Origin: Chrysaora quinquecirrha
Taxonomy: Eukaryota; Cnidaria; Scyphozoa; Semaeostomeae; Pelagiidae
Direction of reading: 5' to 3'
Assembly (NCBI GenBank): GCA_014526335.1
Contig: JACTAT010000215.1
Span: 213,955 to 277,954 of the forward strand
DNA: 64,000 nucleotides
The notes below the pieces were generated by a model. It was not told the DNA's origin. It made no database searches and was given only the letters and a program-made list of their open reading frames with translations. Of this stretch, positions 24,800 to 37,600 are shown piece by piece (position 1 is the stretch's first letter; the number at the start of each line of letters is the position of its first letter). A program made the translations under genes and the position numbers.

Positions 24800-25850
24800 T
24801 CCCAGTTTGTAAGCTTCTACCGCGTTTTTGGCTCTTTACGATTCTCCTTTCCTGTCTTTAAGTTCCTTGCGCTTTTATCGTGTTTTTTAGGTAGTTTTTT
24901 CCCGTTCTTAAGTTGCTAGCGCCTTAATCGTGGTTTTAGGTCTTTTCTTTCCCGTTCTTAAGCTGCTAGCGCATTTATCGTGGTTTTAGGTCTTTTCTTT
25001 CCCGTTCTTAAGATACTAGCGCCTTTATCGTGGTCTTAGGTGTATTCTTTCCTGTTCTTAAGATGCTAGAGCCTTTATCGTGGTTTTAGATCTTTTCTTT
25101 CCCGTTCTTAAGATGCTAGCGCCTTTATCGTGGTCTTAGGTGTTTTCTTTCCCGTTCTTAAGTTGCTAGCGCCTTCATCGTAGTCTAAGGTGTTTTCTTT
25201 CCCGTTCTTAAGATGCTAGCGCCTATATCGTGGTCTTAGGTGTCTTCTTTCCCGTTCTTAAGTTGCTAGCGCCTTTATCGTGGTTTTAGATCTTTTCTTT
25301 CCTGTTCTTAAGATGCTAGCGCTTTTATCGTGGTCATAGGTGTTTTCTTTCCCGTTCTTATGTTGCTAGCGCCTTTATCTTGATTTTAGGTCTTTTCTTT
25401 CCTGTTCGTAAGATGCTAGCACTTTTAAAGTTGTTTTAGGTCTTTTTTCCCCGTTCATAAGTTGCTAGCGCCTTTATCGTGGTTTTAGGTCTTTTCTTTC
25501 CCGTTCTTAAGTTGCTAGCGCCTTTATCGTGGTCTTAGGTGTCTTCTTTCCCGTTCTTAAGTTGCTAGCGCCTTTATCGTGGTTTTAGATCTTTTCTTTC
25601 CTGTTCTTAAGATGCTAGCGCTTTTATCGTGGTCATAGGTGTTTTCTTTCCCGTTCTTATGTTGCTAGCGCCTTTATCTTGATTTTAGGTCTTTTCTTTC
25701 CTGTTCGTAAGATGCTAGCACTTTTAAAGTTGTTTTAGGTCTTTTTTCCCCGTTCATAAGTTGCTAGCGCCTTTATCGTGGTTTTAGGTCTTTTCTTTCC
25801 CGTTCTTAAGTTGCTAGCGCCTTTATCGTGGCTTTAGGTCTTTTCTTCCT
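24800..25850. repeat. 50-bp tandem array with ~300-bp higher-order repeat
   Basis: About 20 copies of a 50-bp unit (TTTCTTTCCCGTTCTTAAG, TTGCTAGCGCCTTTATCGTG, GTTTTAGGTC). A block of six units from about 25240 is repeated from about 25540, recognisable by the odd unit ATGCTAGCACTTTTAAAGTT at 25410 and 25710. Confidence 0.95.
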
Positions 25851-25989
25851 ATACTACCCAAACATGAGTTTTGACCGTCTTGCAGAGTATTAAATTTGGT
25901 TTCAAAAGCAAACTTCTTGAGAGTAGCCTGCTTGAGAGCTCCTCAAACTGTCTAGTAACGATGACGCATTGCTCAAAACTCAACTCGTG

Positions 25990-26400
25990 GCATTTATCTG
26001 ATGGTGATAATGGTTATGATTGTGATGATGACGATGATGATGATGATGATGTGATGATGACGATGATGATTATACTGATGATAGTGATCAATGATGACGA
26101 TGATATTGATGTTGATGTCAATGATGATGATATATGACTATGTTTTTGATGATGATGAAGATGATGATGATGATGATGCCGCTGACGATAATGATGCCGC
26201 TGACGATAATGATGATGACGATGATGATAATGACGAGGATGATGGTAACAATAATAATGATGATGATGATGATTGTAATGATGATGGTGATGATGCTGGT
26301 GGTAGCAGTGGTGGTTATTGTTGTTGTCTTATCCCCGAACCTCACCATAACCACAACAATGGTGATAACGATGATGAAGATCATGACGGGGGTAACAAAT
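25990..26400. repeat. (GAT)n-rich tract
   Basis: Imperfect GATGAT/GACGAT/GATAAT triplets. The D-rich and M-rich open frames here are repeat products. Confidence 0.9.
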
Positions 26401-26449
26401 GTGGACCAGGGGAAGAGTACGAAATCACATAAAAACAACAACACATGAC

Positions 26450-26769
26450 TATAACAACATACAAATTCGAAATACCTTAAATAGGCTTATTGAAGCTGCC
26501 AAATTCAAACAATAAAACCCTAACTATTCAAGTAGAAAAAAGTTAACTTAAAATCTAACTCATAAAAACAGACTTGGAATAATTGAAAACAATTTTCAAC
26601 GAATCTATTGGTGTCGACCCCCCGAATTCTTTGCATGATTAATTGATGAAACCTGAGATTAGATGTATTTTCCGGGGGTCTTTAACTCAATTAGGTTGTT
26701 TTTAGTATTAGCTTGCTTGCAAGTGTGTTTACACTGTACATGTATTGAGTCACAGGGAAGTGATCTTTG
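26450..26769. other. Unassigned intergenic stretch
   Basis: AT-rich; nothing recognised. Confidence 0.4.
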
Positions 26770-26774
26770 TAATA

Positions 26775-27190
26775 CACGCAAGCGAATCTATAATCACTAC
26801 TGTGGTGGATAATGACTACTGTGGTGGTACTATTTGCGTACTGTGGTGGTAGTTTCTGCGTACTGTGGTGGATAATCACTACTTGTGGTGGGTTATAATG
26901 CTTTATGTGGTGAATACGAAATCATAGCAAAACTCTATAGATCAAGCAAGAAAAAACCACAAAATCCACCACAGTACGACAAAACTGCCACCACCGCAAG
27001 CATAGTAACCCACCACAAGAAGTGATTATCCACCACAGTGCGCCAAAACTGCCACCACCGCAAGCATAGTAACCAACCACAAGTAGTGATTATCCAACAC
27101 AGTACGCAGAAACTACCACCACAGTACGCACATAGTACCACCACAGTAGTGATTATCCACCACAGTAGCGATTATAGATTCGCTAGCGTG
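26775..27190. mobile_element. Foldback transposon, copy 3
   Basis: A 416-bp copy with ends CACGCAAGCGAATCTATA (one change) and CACGCTAGCGAATCTATA, and perfect 5-bp duplication TAATA at 26770-26774 and 27191-27195. The arms have the same inner words as the other copies. Confidence 0.9.
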
Positions 27191-27624
27191 TAATAGGAGC
27201 GTTTAAAAACAATGTTTAGTGGAACGGGCGGCGTTTATTTCTGAGCGGCGTTTCAACTTGCCCGCTTATTTGATTAACGGATACAGTGACCAACCAGAAC
27301 TGTTTGCAACACGAAAATGTCGGTCAAAATAGTTCTACACGTTCTTTATTCAGACTGAGATTTGGGTCAAATGTTTCTGCTATCTGAAAAACTGCTTTAG
27401 ATAAATCTAAACAAAGTCTAATAACGTGAAGCTCTTGCTCGAAAATGCAATTTTCCCATGTCTGGAGAAGGGAAAGGGGCTGAAAACTGGGTAAAAAAAC
27501 AACAAAATAACACGAAAAGGCAGGGTGAAAACGAAGCAAAGTGCAATTACAAAAACCCGTGCAACTGGTAAAGAAACAAACAGATCCGTTTGTGTAAAAA
27601 AGGTTGAAATGGACAAACGTTTGA

Positions 27625-27690
27625 CACAAACAAACAAACAAACAAACAAACAAACAAATAAATAAACAAGTAAACAAACAAACAAGCATT
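27625..27690. repeat. (CAAA)n microsatellite
   Basis: About 15 CAAA/TAAA units, 120 bases downstream of the CPT1 stop codon. Confidence 0.9.
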
Positions 27691-27810
27691 CGAAAACTCA
27701 TACCCAAACCTAAACCATTCTATCCGGTTACTTTAAATCCATCCGGTTATTCATTAATCCATTCGGTTTTATATCTGTCTTACCGGTTTCTTATATTTCT
27801 TTCCGGTTCA

Positions 27811-30800
27811 TTATTTGGCCACTCCGTTCGACTTGAAATCAACGTGGAGGGCTTTCAGCTCTGCTAGACTCGCGAAAAGATTATCCGCAAACCGGGAGGC
27901 ATTCGTCTTAGGAGAGGAGACCTTGGACGATACATGGAAGTAAATGATTCGATCGTCCGGAACCATGTAGGACACGCCGTAACCATCATCCGCAACCGGA
28001 CCGAATCCACCGCCCGGACTAATCTAAAAAGCAATTGAAGAACACAGGTTTTAGTATTTTGGGCTGGATTCACTCTGCGCAACCTTTTGAAAGCGTTTTC
28101 ACGCGGCTGCGACAAAATTTCATACGAATCCCTTAGCACGGTCAGACTGCCTTGTCACTCGTATGTTTAGCCACCCTGGGAGACACGCCGAATACAGTGT
28201 CGCGCGCGGCAAGTCTCCTAGTTGAGCCATAGCTTTAAGGCCTGGCTAGACTAGGAGACCTGTCAATGACCCCTCGATGTCTCCCAGTTTAGCGACGTCG
28301 GAAAGTTTTCGGCGCGCGACAAAATTTGTAGCGAGAGACACACAAATGTTTCTGGGAGACAACAGAAACATTTCTTGTCTCTGCGACTTGCAGGACATGT
28401 TGCTCTCTTGTCACTCGCATGTTTAGTCACCCTGGGAGACACGCCGAATACAGAGTCACGCGGCAAGTCTCCTAGTTGAGCCATATCTTTAAGGCCTGGC
28501 TAAATTAGGAGACATGTCAATGTCCCACCGATGTCTCCCAGTTTAGCCACGTCGGAAACTTTGTGGCGCGCGACAAAATTTGTAGAGACAGACATACAAA
28601 CGTTTCTGGGAGACAACAGAAACATTTCTTGTCTCTGCGACTTGCAGGACATGTTACACTTGTTACTCGCATGTTTAGCCACCCTGAGAGACACGCAAAA
28701 TGCAGTCTCGCACGTGACATGCCTCCTAGTTTAGCCATAATTTTAGCCCAAAACGATAAATTCCTAGTTGACACTCTAACGACGAGTTTTTTTTTGAAAA
28801 GCGATAAAAAACGAGATTTTACATTAAAAACGATTGCGCTACTGACCGTTTCTCTGACTTCCGGGATACCAATGTCAAAGCCACGATTCATTTGTTGTTG
28901 TGGTTGCTGACTGGTTGACAATGTCCATGGCAACGTCAATGCATCATGCAAGAAAGGACTTTCCTAAAAACGATCAAGGCCTAATTACGGTGACAAGTAA
29001 ATTACAAATAGAAATATTGATAAATAAACAAACAAACAAACAAACAAACAAACAAACAAGGATTGTTTACTTGCATATCTCTGACAAATAAACAAATAAA
29101 TAAGTAATAGAAATACAGATAAACAAACAAACAAACAAACAAGGATTGTTTACTTGCATATCCCTGACAAAATAAACAAATAAATAAGTAATAGAAATAC
29201 AGATAAGCAAACAAACAAACAAACAAGGATTGTTTACTTACATATCCCTGACAAATAAAGAAATAAACAAGCAACAGAAATATAGATAAACAAACAAACA
29301 AGCAAACAAACAAACAAAGATTGTTTACTTATATATTCCTGGCAAATAAACAAGTAAGTTAGAAATAGAAATATTGATAAATAAACAAACAAACAAACAA
29401 ACAAACAAGGATTGTTTACTTACATATCCCTGGCCTCTGCTGATGACAAACAAAGAGAAGAGATGCCTGTCTATACCATTTCCACTCATGCAATCCCGGT
29501 AATTTTGCTGTTAACAAAAATTGGAATTCGTTCTACAATATTTCATTTGATTAAATTAAAAACTACGCATGCTCTACACATGGGTAGTAAAATATACGCA
29601 ACTTATAGACGTGCATTGCTTTTAAAACTTATGGTACAAATAACTCCACAGGGGTAATAGAATTCATCGGTAGACATGGGTGGGTTTCGAAATCTGGGGG
29701 GCATACCTAGTCTCCTGAACAATGAGTTATCACCCGGGTTTTACGAAACTCTGAAGAAATTCTGAATAAAAAATAAATATACCATTTCGGTAGAAATATT
29801 CAAAATCGCAAGATTTCAATCTTTCGACACAAAAATTGTATAAAGCACCCACAAATTAGTCTAGGCTTACTATCCCAGCGCGTGTATCATCGATTCTACG
29901 AGCGCCCAAAGCTTACGATTTTATAAGGGCTTTGACTGCCTGGGGTAAAAAGTTTCACTAAGTTCATTTTTTGCGGTCAAAGCCTTTATGAAATCGGGAA
30001 CTTTGAATGCTCATAAAATTTAGAACACAATCGCTAGGACAGTGAAACTTTGTATCTAGACTAAGTTTTGGCTGCTTTATAAGATTTTCATATCGAAAAC
30101 TCGATATCATGTGATTTCGAAAAATTTTAATGCTGTCTGACGTCATGCCGAAATGATCTATAGAAACAAAAGGTAACTGTGCACAAATTACTTGATGAAC
30201 TTTAGCAGCTTTCTGCATCAACAAGACTCTGTCTTTCACCGACTTTGTCGGATCATTAAGAGACCTAAAATATAATATAAAACAGCATTTATGCTTGTGA
30301 TAGTGATAAAAGAAAGATTAAGATAAAGATAAAGATGAAGAAAGATTAAGATTAAGATTAAGATTAAGATTAAGATTAAGATTAAAATTAAGATTTAGAT
30401 AAGGATGAAGATGAAAACAAAAATAAAGATAACAATAACAATAAAGAAAGATTAAGAGAAAGATTAAGATAAAGAGAAAGAGAAAGATAAAGATAATGAT
30501 ACAGTAAAATGAAGGTAAAGATAAAAACAAAGAAAGACAAACATAAAGATAAAGACAAAGATAAAGACAAAGATAAAGATAAAGATACAGTTAGATAAAG
30601 ATAAAGATAAAAATAAAGAAAAAAAGATAAAGATAGAGATAAAGATGAAGACAAAGACAAAGAAAGATAAAGATAAAGATAAAGATAAATATAAAGATAA
30701 ATATAAAGATAAAATAAAGAAAAATAAAGATAAAGATGTAGATAAAGATGAAGATAAAGACAAAGAAAGATAAAGATAAAGATAAAGATAAAGATAAATA

Positions 30801-33800
30801 TAAAGATAAAAATAAAGATAAAGATGGAGATGAAGATGAAGATACAGATAAACGTAAAGATAAAGATACAGCTAGATGAAGATAAGTTTAGCTTCCTATG
30901 AGTGTGATTTTACTGTATGAAGGGAATGGGAATATTTACAGAATAAAGTCTTTGACTTCTTGTGAGAATGATCTAACGGTTTCAGTGCGACCATGTAAAA
31001 ACAGTCTTGTCATACAAGACTCATAAGTCAATGCAAACTGTTTTCCAGAATCTTTATAGTAGGCCATTTGCAGAGCAATTTGTATAAAGGCATCTGGGCT
31101 CATCTGAAAGACATAACCAAGTAAATTCAACACTAGAAGAAACCATGACAGTTTATAAGAAACCATGACGGTTTACAAGAAACGGTGACGGTTTACAAGA
31201 AACCATGACGGTTTACAAGAAACCATGACGGTTTACAGGAAGCCATAACAGTTTACAAGAAATCATGACAGTTTACAAGAAACCATGACGGTTTACAGGA
31301 AACCATGACGGTATACAAGAAACCATGACGGTTTACAAGAAACAACGACGGTTTACAAGAAACCATGATGGTTTACAAGAAACCATGATGGTTTACAGGA
31401 AACCATGACGGTATACAAGAAACCATGACGGTTTACAAGAAACAACGACGGTTTACAAGAAACCATGACGGTTTACAAGAAACCATGACGGCTTATAAGA
31501 AACCATGATAGCCTACAGGAACCCATGACGGTTTACAAGAAACCATGACGGTTTCCAAGAAACCATGACAGCTTACAAGAAACAATGACGCTTTACAAGA
31601 AACCATGACGTTTTACAAGAAACAATGATTGTTTATAAGAAACCATGACGGTTTACAAGAAACCATGACGGTTTACAAGAAACCATGACGGTTTAAAGGA
31701 AACCATGACAGTTTACAAAAAACCATGACAGCTTACAAGAAAAAATGACGGTTTACAAGAAACAATGACGGTTTACAAGAAACCATGATAGTTTACAAGA
31801 AACCATGATGGTTTACAAGAAACAACGACGGTTTACAAGAAACCATAATTGTTTATAAGAAATGGCTTTACAAAAACCCATATTATTAAAGCTTTGCCGA
31901 AGCAAATAGTAAAGAGTATTCTGTTTTGATTTTTGTTGCCTCCACCATCATGGTTTAGCCTCACCTTACATGTCTTGATGAAACCTTTACCAAACGCAGT
32001 ATGGCATCTGACATCAATAGCCAAATCATCATTGTTCTAGAATCAGCAGATAAAAATAAGAAAATAAACACAAACATAAGCAAACAAGAATAAATTAGAC
32101 ACAATATAGATAGTAATGACGATTATGATAATAACTATAATAACAAAGATAAATAACAGTAAAGATGCTAATAACAATTAACCAAAAACGACAAAAATAA
32201 GGATAATAATAACAATAGCAACATTACAATAAAAATAACAATTATAAACAATAAAATCAAAAATTAAAATTGAAATTAGAATCAAAATTAAATTAAAACT
32301 AAAATTAAAATTAAAATTAAAATTAAAAATGAAAATACCAATTACAAAAACAAAAACAATAACAATATCACTAACAATAAAAGTAACAATAACAGCAACA
32401 ATAACAATAACAATAACAATAATATTAGCAATAACAATAACAATAACAATAACAATATCGATAACAATAACAATAAAAGCAACAATAATAGACACAGCAA
32501 CAACAACAAAAACAATAACAATAAAAATAACACGATAACAATAACAATAACAATAACAATAACAATAACAATAATAATAACAAAAAGGTATACCTTCAGT
32601 GCGAAAGTCCTGGCATCTTTGATTAGCTTGGCAAGGGGTGGGGTGATATCCCAGTAAAGTCTTTGAGGGGTGATTCCCGCTTTGGTTCTCTTGAAGGTTG
32701 TCTCTGTGTATCCACCAAACGGTTTGCATCTTCCATGATCATTGTAAACACGGTAAAGAAATCTAAAAAGAAATTACATCTATATATATAAAACAGAACT
32801 TATAACTCAAGAACCACTCAATGGACTGAAAAACAAAAGGTATCTTTATAATCGGCATTTTCCGGAGAGTGTCCTCGGCGAAAAAATTTTCAAAAACGTT
32901 ATCAATTAAAAGAATTAAATAATAGGTAAATAGGTAGTAGAATGGAAATAAAAGCGACGGGATTCCGATTTCTTGAAGCCATGTTGACGTCAAATTAATC
33001 AACATGATGCTTATTAGTTGTACGACTCGGCTAAGCAATAGTCGATTGATACAAGAAACGATTAATACGTCCAATTAAACATGTGAATGAATTGTATCTC
33101 AGAAAAGTCTCTACTTTATTAAAGGAAAGTTGAAAAAATTCAACCAGGCATCGACGGGTACCAGGGCTAGTAAATAATATAATAAAACATAACACATACA
33201 ACTCTAGATGAGTATGCCTATTTTGAATATAGTGCTCAATATATGCAAGTACAGAGCAATAATGATGTAGAATTTATAATCAATGGAATAGACAAGTTCT
33301 CTGTGACTCTGAGTTTCATGCTTGCGCATTCGTCAGACAGACTATACTAAGGCTATGCGATAGATGTTTTCCAAACAAACAAGTTGTTAAACATGTTTAA
33401 AAATGTTGGCCAACATTTACATCTATTTGAGAAAAATTGCTGTGTTGGTACGGTTTGCTATGTCTCGCCAACGTGTTGGCACAAATTTTCGATTTCGGTC
33501 GTTATTTCAGAGACCTTGAAATGAGAAAAAGATTTAAGCTGGCGGTTTGATATCCCAGTGGGACCATGAGTGAGACCACGACTTTTTTTTCTTTGTCATC
33601 AACCAAACAAGCGAGCAATAAACAAACAGCTGCTTCCTTTTCAGCCATGTTTGAAAAAGATCATTTGTAGATGACGTCAGCAACCCAAAACATCTCAGAT
33701 GTTGAGATGGTATGGCGAACCGTACCAACATGACTGCCTATTTTCAGCCAACATGTTGGCCAACAATGTTGGCACGGCTTGCGCCTGCCTTTAATTCTCA

Positions 33801-34605
33801 GGCAGTTTTCAGTCTCAAGTTCCCCCCGGGGGGTAGCTTCAATAGATCAGTGACGGGGGTGTGCCATTTGCGTAATAAAAAGTTGACCCCAAAATTTATG
33901 AAAATTCTAAAAAGTATACCCCCAAAGTTCACAAAGAAATATCAATAAAGTACATAGAAATACTCAAAAGTCTGTTTCTAGGGTTATACAGCTGAAATTT
34001 ATTTGGCAGTTATTGTGAATTTACCAAAATTGATCATCTTAGCAAAAATGATACCCCAAGTTTGTAATTTTAGCAAATTTGATACCCCAAAATTTATTTT
34101 CCACCCCTAAAAAGGTACCTCAAAAATGGCACATCCCGTACCCATACATATGGGAGTTACCCCCGGGCAAGTTCCTTCTAAAGGTGCTTCCAATAAAAGT
34201 GCGAACAACTGCCCAAGATGAGGAACAAAAATAGGGAACGTTACTCAAACAGCAACCATCCTGGTGGCAATCAGGTTTTTTGCCACGGTCACAGGAACCA
34301 AGTTTAAATAAAAGCATAAGTTACCACAAATAAGGCTTCATCAATAGTGTTGAGTGAGTCTCCATTACTGCCTTCTGTGAAATATTCCTTCCTTACTTTA
34401 GCCCAGTGAGTTCGTTCGCTTGATGTTAGAGCGGCAATTTCTTTTTCAGCCTCATTAGCAGCTGTAAACAAACAACAAATTGGTAAATAAATAAGGAAAT
34501 AGATACTATGAGTAAATATACAAAACAACAAATAGATACTGTAGAAATGTATACAAACGACAAATAGATGCTATAAACAAATAAACAAAAAATAAATAGC
34601 TAATG

Positions 34606-34636
<31 letters not shown>

Positions 34637-37600
34637 AATAGATACTATGAATTAATTCAAAACAAACAACAAATAGACAATATAAACAAATAAACAAACA
34701 ACAAATAGATAATATAAATAAATAAATAAACAAGCAACAAAAAGATACTGTAAATAAATAAACAAACAAAAAATAAATACTATGAATAAATACAAAACAA
34801 CAAGTAGGTGATGTAAAAATATATACAAAAAACAAATAGATGCTATAAATAAATAAACAAACAACAAATAGATAATATAAATAAATAAACAAGCAACAAA
34901 CTGATACTGTAAATAAATAAACAAACACAAATAAATACAATGAATAAAAACAAAACAACAAGTAGGTGATGTAAAAATGTATACAAAAAACAAATAGATG
35001 TTATAAATAAATAAACAAACAAGAAATAGATAATATAAATAAATAAACAAACAACAACACCAACAATAGAATTTGTTTATGGGCCCACTTTTACAAAATT
35101 CCAATCCCCTGCCCTTCTCAAAGAGAGCTTGAAAAATTTAAGTTCCAGTGGTATTAATGCTTGCACATTTTTTTGATTTGAAATAAGATTTTAGAAATCT
35201 GACTTGAAGGATACTAGTGTTACATGCCCAGCCTGTTCCTGCATTAATACACAAATACACACAATAGAAGGTTCAACAGACAATTATTTCAATACCCCCG
35301 GCTTTCAAGCAAAAATCATACCTATCATCTGCTCAGAGTCCTTTTTAATCCATTCAAATTGACTCTCCAAGTCCAGGATACCAAGGGGGACACCATGAGC
35401 ATCAACCGTGTGCATTTTGTAGTAATGTCCTTTTGAGAAGACGACGATATGCTGTGAATATAATTAAACTATAAAAACAATTGAGAACAATAGAACAATA
35501 AACAAAAGCAGAGCTCAGAAACAATGACAAGGAAACTGGAATGAAATATTTCATCAATCTGTGCGTATAGATAAGGTCGAGGTTATAGTAATAAGTACAT
35601 CAATAAAGCAATCAAGGAAACTGGAATGAAATGTTTTAACCAACTGTATAAAGGTAGAAGTAATGGTAATAGGTATCTCAATATTTTAGGTATCTAAATA
35701 TTGTCAAAAAAAGGCAACAGTACTATAAACGAAGCAAGAACTGGCAGAATATTGAATATTTGCATTGAAGGGTGTGAAAAAGAGAATGAACTCAGAGACA
35801 GAGATGAAGAAAAGATGAAGAATAAGAAATCAGAGACAGAGATGAAGAAAAGGAACAAAAAAATAAAGTTAGGAGAGAAGAATGAGAAGAAGAAGAAGAA
35901 AAAGGAGAATAACAGGAAGAAGAACAAAGAGAAGAGGAAGAACAAAAGAAAAGGCTACAGTACTTGAAAATACAGCAAAAACTGGTAGAATATTGAATAT
36001 TTGTCTGGAAGGAAAATGAAGAAAAAGATGACAAGGAGAAGAGGAAGAAAAAATAAGATGGAAAAGAAGAAGAAGCAGGAGAAGAAAAAGAAGAGATGTA
36101 AAAGGACAACGGATGGAGACAAAAGAGAAGAGGATGAAGAAGAAGAAGAAGAAACAGAAGAAGAAGAAGCAGAAGATGAAGACGAAGAAGAAGAAGAAGA
36201 GGAATAAGAAGAAGCAGAAGAAGAAGAAGAAGAAGAAGAAGAAGCAGAAGATGAAGAAGAAGAAGAGGAATAAGAAGAAGCAGAAGAAGATGAAGAAGAA
36301 GAAGAGGAATAAGACAAAGCAGAAGAAGAAGAAGAAGAAGAAGAAGAAGCAGGAGAAGAAGAAGAAGAGTAAGAAGAAGAAGCAGAAGAAGAAACAAATA
36401 ACAAACGGAGAAAAAACAAACAAGCACACAAAAAGAAATAACGAATATGAAGAAAAAACAAAAACCTCTGAGCCATCAACATGTTTGCATTCATCAATTT
36501 CTTCACCAGGTATCCTAAAAATCCAGTCAACGAAGAATGAAATCTATTTGAATCTATATAGCTCAGTATTCCAGTAGTTAATATTACAATACAATAATGA
36601 CTATACTAATAAAATTTTTGATATAATCACACCCATAGCCGAGCCTATATAATATAGGTTATATGTTACACGTAATACGGCAGTACTTTTGCTGCGGTAA
36701 GCTTAAAATAGGTGAATTGGTGAAAAACAATTGCTGATGCCAATGCTGATACAAATTATGATGCTTATACCCCTATGAATGCCAATAGAAATGCCTCGAG
36801 CAATAGCAATACCTAACTGCGGATGCCAATAAAACTGCTAAAACTAATACTAATGCTGTTACCAATGCCAATTTTATACCTTTGATGCTAAAACCATTAC
36901 TAATGCACCCAATCAGATGAGTTAAAATGCAATACTAATTGTCACTTTTCTTGTTGTGCAAAAAATTCTCTCATAATGCCACATACAAAGAGGTATTGTA
37001 TTCCTTATTACAAGCGGTTTGTGTTCCTCAGATTCCAATGCTAATACCAAACTTAATGCCAGTATTACTACAACCACTGCAAATGCTACTACTAATAAAA
37101 ATATAGATGCATATACCACTATGAATGCCAGCAGTAATACCTCGACTTATAGTGTTGACAATACCAATACAAATTCCTATTACTAATGCCAATTTTAATA
37201 CCTTTGAATGAAGCGGTACTACCATTGATACATTAAATCAGATTATTTCGAATTCAATACCAGTTGTTGCTCTCCTTGTTGTGCCAAAAATCCTTTCATA
37301 CTGCCACATACAAATAGGTATTGTGTCTCTTATTACAAGCAGTTTAGGTTCCTCAGATTCATATACAGATACCAAACTCAATGCTAATATTAATACTAAT
37401 GCTATTAATACAAATACTGATGCTTATACCTCTGTGAATGCCAATAGAAATACCTCGAGTAATACTAATACTTATACCACAGTTAATGCAGATACACAAA
37501 GCACTACCAATACCTCTTCAAATACTATTACCAATGCCAATTTTAATATCTTTGATGTGGTACTACTATGAATGAAAGAAACCAGACTACTCAAAATGTC

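Noticed and set aside
26091..26448. D-rich protein of ~110 codons
   Set aside because: Pure GAT-type triplet repeat, open in several frames.
34120..34317. Cys-rich 65-codon frame as a CPT1 exon or toxin-like peptide
   Set aside because: It overlaps a hAT-like element at one end, lacks splice context and shows no CPT1 similarity.
35792..36577. Several 150-210-codon K/E/Q-, S- and L/F-rich frames
   Set aside because: GAA triplet tract in a CPT1 intron; all frames are open.
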